Below are positions 56,555-64,000 of a stretch of DNA of 64,000 nucleotides, one piece after another. The notes under the pieces were generated by a model that worked only from the letters and a program-made list of their open reading frames with translations, had not been told where the DNA came from and ran no database searches. This DNA comes from Culex pipiens pallens. Lineage: Eukaryota > Arthropoda > Insecta > Diptera > Culicidae. The DNA lies in assembly GCF_016801865.2 (NCBI RefSeq), contig NC_068938.1, positions 26,649,117 to 26,713,116 on the forward strand, in the 5' to 3' direction. The position numbers and the translations under genes are program-made. How positions within the stretch are numbered: position 1 is the stretch's first letter; each line of letters opens with the position of its first letter.

Positions 56555-58342
56555 GAGCAATTCTCTACCAAAACCGGAAATGGATTTTATTTGTATTTTT
56601 TTATTTGGCTCAAACTTTGTGGGGGCCTTCCCTGTGACCAAATAAGCTATTTTGTGTCATTGGTTATCCCATACAAGTCTCCATACAATGTTGGCTGCTG
56701 TCCATACAAAAATGGTATGTAAATATTCAAACAGCTGTAACTTTTGAGTGAATTTTCTGATCAATTTGGTGTCTACGGCAAAGTTGTAGGTATTGTTGAG
56801 GACAATTGAGAAAAAAATATGTACACGGAAAAAAAAAATTGTTTAGGGGACAAAAATCCGCAACTTTTGAGCTATAGAGAAACATGGTCAAAAAATCTGC
56901 CGCCAAGTAATGAATTTTTGAAAAAAGAGTGATTTTTGGAAAAAATCCAAGTTTCATGCAAAAACAAATTTGAAGTTATTTTTTAATGCAAAATTGAATT
57001 TGCAATCGAAAAGTACTTTACAATTTTTTTGATAAAGGGCTTCGTTTTCAAGATATAGCCACCGAAAGTTGGATTTTAGCAAAATATTTGCAGTTTTTCG
57101 ATTTTTAAAAATAGTGACTATGAGCGACCATTTCTAAAAATATTTTTTTTGAAAAGTTCAGAAAATTTGCTATAAAATTGTCTAAGAGACATTGAAGATT
57201 GGACCTCGGGTTGCTGAGATAGAGCCGCTTTAAGAAAAAGAAACACGAAAATTGAAGTTTTCTAAGTCTCACCAAAACAACCCACCATTTTCTAATGTCG
57301 ATATCTCAGCAACTAATGGTCCGATTTTCAATGTTAAAATATGAAACATTCGTAAAATTTTCCGATCTCTTCGAAAAAAATATTTTGAAAAATATTAAAT
57401 CAAGACTAACATTTTAAAAGGGCCAAACATTGAATATTACGCCCATTTAATATTTTTACGAATGTTTCATGTATTTACATTGAAAATCGGACCATTAGTT
57501 GCTGAGATATCGACATTAGAAAATGGTGGGTTGTTTTGGTGAGACTTAGAAAACTTCAATTTTCGTGTTTCTTTTTCTTAAAGCGGCTGTATCTCAGCAA
57601 CCCGAGGTCCAATCTTCAATGTCTCTTAGACAATTTTATAGCAAATTTTCTGAACTTTTCAAAAAAAATATTTTTAGAAATGGTCGCTCATGGTCACTAT
57701 TCATAAAAATCGAAAAACTGCAAATATTTTGCTAAAATCCAACTTTCGGTGGCTATATCTTGAAAACGAAGCCCTTTATAAAAAAATTGTAAAGTACTTT
57801 TCGATTGCAAATTCAATTTCGCATTAAAAATTGATTTCAAATTTGTTTTGCATGAAATTTGGATTTTTTCCAAAAATCACTATTTTTTCAAAAATTCATA
57901 ACTTGGCGGCAGATTTTTTGACCATGTTTCTCTATAGCTCAAAAGTTGCGGATTTTTGTCCCCTAAAACATATCAAAAAATCTCGAAAATCAAAAAATAC
58001 GTATTTTGGGAAATTGAGTTTTAGTAAGAAAAAAATTGATTAAAAAATCTGCAAATTTTTTTTTTCGTGTACATATTTTTTTCTCAATTGTCCTCAACAA
58101 TACCTACAACTTTGCCGAAGACACCAAATTGATCAGAAAATTCACTCAAAAGTTACAGCTGTTTGAATATTTACATACCATTTTTGTATGGACAGCAGCC
58201 AAAATTGTATGGAGACTTGTATGGGTGAACCAATCAATGACACAAAATAGCTTATTTGGTCATAGGGAAGGCCCCCACAAAGTTTGAGCCAAATCAAAAA
58301 ATACAAATAAAATCCATTTCCGGTTTTGGTAGAGAATTGCTC
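56555..58342. mobile_element. Long palindromic (foldback) element F
   Basis: The left end GAGCAATTCTCTACCAAAAC is mirrored exactly by GTTTTGGTAGAGAATTGCTC. Arms of about 800-850 bases pair with few mismatches up to a loop near 57360-57450. The right arm has about 100 bases (about 57962-58065) not present in the left. A perfect 4-base duplication ATAT flanks it (56551-56554, 58343-58346). Total 1788 bases; no transposase frame. Paired frames (for example 56727-56957 and 57831-58043) are mirror images and not proteins. Confidence 0.9.
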
Positions 58343-58499
58343 ATATTTCAAACGCTTATATCTTTTCCCCCATTCGATTAATCCAGAAGATTCAATCACC
58401 AGTCGAAAGGGGAAGACTTAAGCTATCGTTTTATTACATAACAACTTTGACTAAACATAGTTAAAGGGATTAAAACATGCAATCAAAATGAGTAATTTT

Positions 58500-58735
58500 T
58501 CCATTTCGACAGTAGTGACCACAACCTGTACTGGCTGGTGCCCTCGAAGCAGGTTCCCCCGGGGCCCGGAGGGCCTTTTACAGAACCATACGAGTTTTGG
58601 CAATATGGGTATCAAAATTCATGGTTTTTGATACTGAACATGAAAATGGCTATTTCGACAGTAGTGGCCACAACCTGGAGTTGCCGGTGCCCTCATGGAA
58701 GGTTCACCTTGGGGAAAATTTATGACAATTTTGCC
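58500..58735 (+). repeat. Two tandem copies of a G+C-rich unit
   Basis: TTTCGACAGTAGTGACCACAACCTG (58503) recurs as TTTCGACAGTAGTGGCCACAACCTG (about 58652). Each is followed by GGTGCCCTCGAAGCAGGTTC / GGTGCCCTCATGGAAGGTTC. The unit is about 149 bases, direct orientation. It is markedly richer in G+C than its neighbours. No known domain. It could be a satellite unit or part of an unidentified transposon. Confidence 0.65.
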
Positions 58736-58849
58736 GACAAATCTATGAAACAAAAAACAAAATCTTATTCTAAATTTCACTAGCAATCCAAAAACATCAA
58801 CTATCTCATTAAAATTGTTTGGTCCTATGTCTTTCGGTTATGTTTCTGA

Positions 58850-60330
58850 CATACCATCTTGAACTTTATTGCTGTGTATATTCAAAGATGCCATTTTATA
58901 TCATTAGTTTGTCCAAATAATTTTCCATACAAATTTGGCAGCTGTCCATTCACAAATAATATATAAAAATTCAAAAATCTGTATCTTTTGAAGGAATGTT
59001 TTGATCGATTTGGTGTCTTCAGCAAAATTGCAAGTATGAATAAGGACTATACATTAAAAAAATGATATGCGGTAAAAAATTTTTGGTGATTTTTAATTCC
59101 ACTATTTGTCAGTAAAACTTGATTTGCAAAAAATACATTTTTTTTATTTCCTAAAATGTTTTAGGGGACATCAAATGCCAACTTTTCAGAAATTTCCGGA
59201 GTAGACTAAAAATCTTTGAACGAGTTATGAATTTTTGAATCAAAACTGATTTTTCAAAAAATTGAAATAGGGGAAATATACCCATTTTAATCACCCTAAG
59301 TCGTTCGACCAATTCTCATTTTTTTGCCGTTTTCCGCTATTAAATCAATATTTTCAGATGTATCAACAATTGAGAGTAGCTTGCTCACTTTAATTTGAGC
59401 TATTTATTATTTTGGAACAGTCAAAAACACTTAATGAAAGCTGTAATTCACGATCAAAGTGCTGATAGGCCGACAACAGAAATTGGCTGAAAAAGGGTAT
59501 AGTTCCCCTATCGGTCGAAAAAAAAAATTCAACTTCATTTTTCTATGCAATTCGATTTTTTGATAAATTGCACCGTTTCCAAATCATAGCTATTTTTGGT
59601 AACTTTTTTGAAAATAGTTGTTGTTATTCATTTTTTTAAATTAGTGCACATGTTTGCCCACCTTTAAAAATTTGTTTTTGAAAAGCTGAGGAAATTCTCT
59701 ATATTTTGCTTTTTTGAACCTTGTTAATACGACCCTCAGTTGCTGTGATATTGCCATGCAAAGGTTTAAAAACAAGAAAATTGATGTTTTCTAAGTCTCA
59801 CCCAAACAACCCACTATTTTCTTATGTAGGTATCTCAGCAACTAATTGTCCGATTTTCAATTTTAAAATATGAAACATTCGTAAAATTTTCCGATTTTTT
59901 CGAAAAAAATATTTTCATTTTTTTAAAATTGAATGTTTGGCCTTTTTGAAATGTTAGTCTTGATTAAAAAAATGAATATTGTTTTCGAAAAGATCGGAAA
60001 ATTTCACGAATGTTTCATATTTTAACATAGGTTTTTTGCATTTTCTGGCAATTTTTGAAAAGTTGTCATTTGATGTCCCCTTAAACATATCAGAAAAAAA
60101 TAAACAAAAATCGTTTTTTTTTTTGCAAATTACGTTTTAGTGACAAAAAGTGAAATAAGAAAATCACTAACATTTTTGTATGGACAGCTGCCAAATTTGT
60201 ATGGAAGATTATATAGACAAACTAATGAAGCAAAATGACTTTTTTGGGCATACCAAAGGCACCAAAAAAGTTTCAGCGGGATTAAAAAAATACAAAAAAA
60301 TAGAATGACCGAAATCTCAGAGAATTGCTC
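58850..60330. mobile_element. Diverged palindromic element G, left end lost
   Basis: The right end reads CTCAGAGAATTGCTC (to 60330), matching the family end. Inverted matches include TTTGGCAGCTGTCCAT at about 58937 with ATGGACAGCTGCCAAA at about 60180, and TAGTTTGTCCA at about 58907 with GACAAACTA at about 60216. The outer left part is not recognisable. A GGGGAAATATACCC MITE is inserted at 59270. Interior words are shared with element F. It is an old member of the foldback family. Confidence 0.7.
59270..59508 (+). mobile_element. GGGGAAATATACCC MITE, copy 3
   Basis: The ends are GGGGAAATATACCC and GGGTATAGTTCCCC, with TA on both sides (59268-59269 and 59509-59510). At 239 bases it aligns in full with the reverse complement of 11657-11896. 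Non-coding. It is nested within element G. Confidence 0.88.
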
Positions 60331-61589
60331 TATTGATAAATTCAAAATTGATCCCACAAATCAACAAATATCTTTCGATTTTTACCAGAATCTTCATCAT
60401 ATCCTTCTATCTCAACACGTTTTATCAAATCCATAAACCCTGTTGAATTCAAATCAACTGTTTAGAAAAAAAAAAAAATATCTGCGAAATACGTCAGCAA
60501 GGTGTGCCAATTCGGCCCACCTATTCGCATTCCAATACTACCGAGTGTCATTCTTCAACATATTTTCAAGTGAGTAAAAAAAAAACCCTCCCCGTTTGGC
60601 ATCACTTCCCAGCTGCCCGTAACTGATCCCAAATTAATAATGCATACGTGGCCTTTCACTCCCGACTTTTCTGCAGCAACCCCCAGAAGCCATCGTATCT
60701 GCTTCTAAAAAAAAAAAGAGAGTTTCCATACCAATTGGCCTGTACATCTAAAATTCCAAATTCCCAAAGCAAAAATCCAGCCAGCCAGCAGCAGCTCCAT
60801 TCTGCATGCAGATGAAAATATTTTGCTCCCAATAAATTTGCAAACATAGACAGCAGCAGCATCGGCAGCAGGAGAGAAAAAAAAATCGCCAAACTCATCC
60901 ATAGTTTGGCCATACATCTTTCATCGTGTGATGCTAAGTGGCAAGATCCTCCCGGAATCTCCCTGGTGCAGATTTTTTTTCGCTTCTTCATTCTAACAGC
61001 ATTTTGGTTGCTAACTTCCCACCTGGGACCAGAAGCGATCCTGGTTTTTTTTGGGTGAAAGATTTGTTGTCTTTCTTAAATTGGTAATTTTAATTTGTTT
61101 AAATTAATATTGTTGGAATGAAAATAAAATTATTTTTTGACGATTTCATAAAATTTAAAAAAAAATTAGAAAATTCTTCTCTTAGGGAAATTAATCCACC
61201 CTTTATTCCGGCATGTTTTCCATGCTTCAGGTGCTCACTGAGCTGACCCCGGGGCGTTTGGGGAGAGAACATATCGACATATCCCCCCGCGTCGGAGTGC
61301 GAGCAGCTTCGTTAGCATGATTTCTGTAGCATTTCCCTGAATCGGCAAGGAAACAGCGCTATCGGAATTCGGGGGCCATTTCCTCTGAGGTGGAAATAAT
61401 CTCCGCAAAAGGTCCGGGGCGCGCGCTTCGAATGAAGGGTTGTTTTCGCACTATCGAACAAGCAGAAGCGAGTTGTTCCCGTTTAGTGGGAGTTCTTTTT
61501 TTTTCTTTTGGGAGGAAGGATTAAGGGTTAATTCCTGGGAGAGTACAGGTTGAAATGCTTGCCAGGGAGTAACAGCTCAGGATAATACA
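60331..61589. other. Spacer, no gene supported
   Basis: 60480-61500 is more balanced in composition than the palindrome cluster and has no repeat structure. Minus-strand frames of up to 111 codons (60656-60991) are hydrophobic by chance and overlap others. Confidence 0.4.
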
Positions 61590-61606
61590 TTGTCGATTTG
61601 AGCTTG

Positions 61607-61797
61607 ATGTGTGCAACTTGGGAAAAGTATAGGAAGTTTGTGCTTTCCCCCTTGGCAGATGATTCGGGGGACGAGGAAAACGAGGAGGAAGTCCTCTTCC
61701 GGAGAGACGAGGAAAGTGACTCTTCCGGACCAAATCCGAAGCGCAACAAGGTTTCCAAGTCCACAAAAGCCGCTGGCGGCAAGGGTAAGGAAAGTGA
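61607..61797 (+). pseudogene. ORF1-like N-terminal remnant
   Basis: This frame has an acidic stretch (DDSGDEENEEE), then a basic Lys/Arg and Ser-rich stretch (NPKRNKVSKSTK) resembling the disordered, nuclear-localised N-terminus of LINE ORF1 nucleic-acid chaperones. Zinc-knuckle motifs are absent because the frame leaves ORF1 at the deletion junction near 61790-61805. It could also be a host exon fragment; position directly before the ORF2 sequence favours ORF1. The ATG at 61607 is the first in frame. Confidence 0.45.
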
Positions 61798-61800
61798 CTC

Positions 61801-64000
61801 GTTGAACTTCAAGATCCTCGTGGCAGTGATCATTTGCCGATCGCTATTCTGGTTAGCCATGGCCCACAGCAATCGACAACGGTGGAGATGCCTTACGATC
61901 TGACGCGAAATATCGACTGGAAACAGTACGCGGAGGCAGTCTCCATTGGAGTTGAGTTGCGAGCTGGGTTGGCACCGCTTGAAGAATATGCGTTTCTGGC
62001 TAATACGATCTATGACAGTGCGTTACAAGCTCAGACGAAACCCGTCCCGGGACCATACATCCGAACGCGCCCTCCACTTCCCTGGTGGGACAAGGAGTGT
62101 ACGGATCTCTCGGCGGCCAGGTCTGTAGCTTATGTGGACTTCTGCAAGTGTGGATCCCCAGCGAACTTCCAAAGGTATAGAGCTCTCGATCGCAGGTACA
62201 GTAATACTCTGAAGCGGAAGAAGCGAATGTACTGGCGGGAGTTCGTTGAAGGACTACCAGCAGATACGTCCATGAGCACTCTGTAGCGCGTTGCGAGGGC
62301 CATGCGTAGAGGTTCCGTTCCGAACGAGAGTGTGGAAAAATCGGACAAGTGGATATTGGATTTCGCCAAGAAGGTGTGCCCGGACTCGGTGCCGACACAA
62401 CCATCATTCGACGTTGTTGATGGGAGCGATGCTAATCCTCCCTTCTCGATGGTAGAGCTCTCCATAGCACTATTGACGGGCAACAACACTGCTCCTGGTC
62501 CGGACAAGATCAAGTTCAGCTTGCTGAAGAATCTTCCGGACGTCGCCAAGCAGCGTCTGTTGAATCTGTTCAACACGTTCGTGGAGCATAACGTAATTCC
62601 ACACGAATGGCGACAGGTCCGGGTGGTTGCCATTCAAAAGCCCGGTAAGCCGGCGTCCGACCACAACTCGTATCGTCCAATCAGCTTGCTGTCGTGTCTA
62701 CGCAAGTTGCTGGAGAAGATGATCCTCGACCGCCTCGAACCATGGATGGAACGAGAGCACTTGCTGTCTGACACGCAGTATGGCTTCCGGAGAGGCAAGG
62801 GAACAAGCGACTGTCTAGCCTTGCTGGCCACAGGGATCGACATAGCCCGTGGTAAGAAACAGCAAATGGCTTCTGTCTTTCTAGACATCAAGGGTGCATT
62901 CGATTCAGTCTCCATCGATGTGTTGGGAGTAAAGCTGCGGCGGAGCGGTCTCAATCCGACGATGTGCAACTTCCTCATCAACCTGTTGTCAGAAAAACAC
63001 ATGCACTTTGTGCAAGGTGATCTGGCAATCACCCGGATAAGTTACATGGGTTTGGCACAAGGCTCACGCCTTAGCCCATCCATGTATAACTTCTACGTCA
63101 GCGACATCGATGATTGCTTGACCGGAGACTGCACCCTTATACAGTACGCAGATGACGCAGTGGTTTCAATCGCTGCCAAGAAGGAAGTCGATCTGCTAGA
63201 ACCCTTGCAAGATACCCTGAACAACTTGGCCCATTGGGCAGTTGAAAAGGGTATTGAATTCTCTCCGGCGAAGACGGAACTGGTCGTTTTTACGGGGAAG
63301 CATGAACCGCCGCAGCTCAATCTTTCTCTCTCGGGAAAGACTATCGAGCAGTCGGACCACTTCATGTACATGGGTACCATCTTCGATCAAAAGGGAACAT
63401 GGGGGAAGCACATTAACTACCTGAAGCAAAAGTGCCTGCAAAGAACTAATTTTCTGCGCAGTGTCTCTGGCAACCGGTGGGGTGCTCATCCTTCTGACCT
63501 GCTTCGACTGTACAAGACAACGATACTCTCGGTACTGGAATATGGCAGTTTCTGCTTCCAGTCAGCTGCGAAATCACGCTTGTTGGTTCTCCAGCGGATA
63601 CAGTACCGAAGTCTTCGCATTGTCTTGGGATGCATGCACTCAACTCACAACATGACCCTCGAGGTCTTGGCGGGAGTATTGCCTCTGCGAACTCGTTACT
63701 ACGAACTGTCTTACCGGTTCCTGATCCGGTGTGATTACAGGAATAAACTGGTAATTGACAACTTTGAAACGTTGCTGAACCTTCACGTTGAGTCTCGGCG
63801 CATGCTTCTATACTATGACTTTATGTCATCGTGGGAGTGGAGCCCGAGCACAACGGTACAGCGCACGCCTCCGTTAACCAACAGCACCCTGATTGGCTTC
63901 GACACGTCCATGAAAGCCGATACTCGCGGTATCCCAAACCATCTTCTGCGGGGAGTTGTACCGTCGATCTTCGCATCAAAGTACAACCATGTTCCTCCAA
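61801..64000 (+). pseudogene. ORF2: endonuclease tail and reverse transcriptase, with in-frame stop
   Basis: The frame opens with DPRGSDHLPIAI, the SDH motif that closes the apurinic-type endonuclease. After a linker with PWWDKECTDL comes a TAG at 62284-62286, then an open frame to the edge. The RT has PGKPASDHNSYRPISLL (about 62638-62688), motif A FLDIKGAFD (62878-62904), motif B GLAQGSRLSP (about 63052-63081) and catalytic YADD (63145-63156), with all three Asp present. The thumb and a region before the expected RNase H domain follow. The family makes cDNA at a nicked genomic site. The linker and the context of the stop resemble the Loa clade of the I group as I remember it. TAG is one change from TGG; a Trp is expected there by recall. 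The copy is inactive. Confidence 0.88.

Larger units (their letters stand above)
61590..64000 (+). mobile_element. Loa-like non-LTR retrotransposon, internally deleted, cut by the window edge
   Basis: An ORF1-like stretch (61607-61797) is joined directly to the last part of an apurinic-type endonuclease and a complete reverse transcriptase domain (61801 to the edge). The missing part would be most of ORF1 and most of the endonuclease, so the copy has a large internal deletion. The left border is not defined; no target duplication can be seen because the 3' end lies outside the window. The G+C content of about 50 percent contrasts with the AT-rich host DNA and suggests a relatively young family. 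Confidence 0.85.

Noticed and set aside
61946..63655. Many frames of 60-167 codons overlapping the retrotransposon on both strands
   Set aside because: Shadows of the reverse transcriptase frame, which alone carries the conserved motifs.

Overview
The window is eukaryotic nuclear DNA from an insect, most likely a culicine mosquito, with Culex more likely than Aedes. It is AT-rich, poor in genes and dense in transposons. The arguments for an insect are a proline/valine-rich cuticular protein gene with a short 55-base intron, two spliced exons of a neuronal immunoglobulin-superfamily gene of the DIP type, a tRNA-Pro(AGG), and a non-LTR retrotransposon whose reverse transcriptase is of the arthropod I/Loa type. 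The mosquito assignment is inference from recalled repeat families (a tRNA-derived SINE tail and several MITE end motifs), not from a search.

Only three host genes can be supported. A tRNA-Pro lies at 17311-17382. A DIP-like gene on the minus strand contributes a 45-base exon (41455-41499) and a first-Ig-domain exon (39462-39565), joined across a 1.9 kb intron in compatible phase; its remaining exons were not found here. A complete two-exon cuticular protein gene of 176 residues lies at 53716-54301 on the minus strand, with a TATA box and poly(A) signal. If the first exons of the DIP-like gene lie beyond the right edge, the cuticular gene is nested in one of its introns on the same strand.

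Layout: 1-7200 is AT-rich spacer with small MITEs and a SINE tail. 7674-14340 holds two long palindromic elements; the second carries a 2.9 kb hAT-type element with a perfect 8-base target duplication, GGAGTC microsatellites next to both ends, and further MITEs nested inside. 17100-24600 holds the tRNA and several MITEs, one of them split by a truncated retrotransposon. 28000-29935 is an extraordinary T/G-only-like tract. 29957-38389 holds MITEs, a TTAA-flanked palindrome and a third long palindrome. 39462-43480 holds the DIP exons, a 1.2 kb array of 8-base repeats lying in the intron, and a 1.2 kb ACTC-type array. 47500-52300 holds MITEs, an old direct duplication and a 1.27 kb TIR element. 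55450-60330 is a cluster of palindromic elements. 61590-64000 is a degraded Loa-like LINE running off the window.

The most interesting signal is a family of 1.4-1.8 kb foldback elements (7674-9033, 36814-38389, 56555-58342, with relatives at 45776, 55452 and 58850-60330). They share the end motif G(A/G)G(C/T)AATTC, and each of the three intact copies is flanked by a perfect 4-base, A/T-only duplication. The other leading signals are the hAT element with microsatellite ends and the three-block, phase-perfect 8-base satellite inside the DIP intron.
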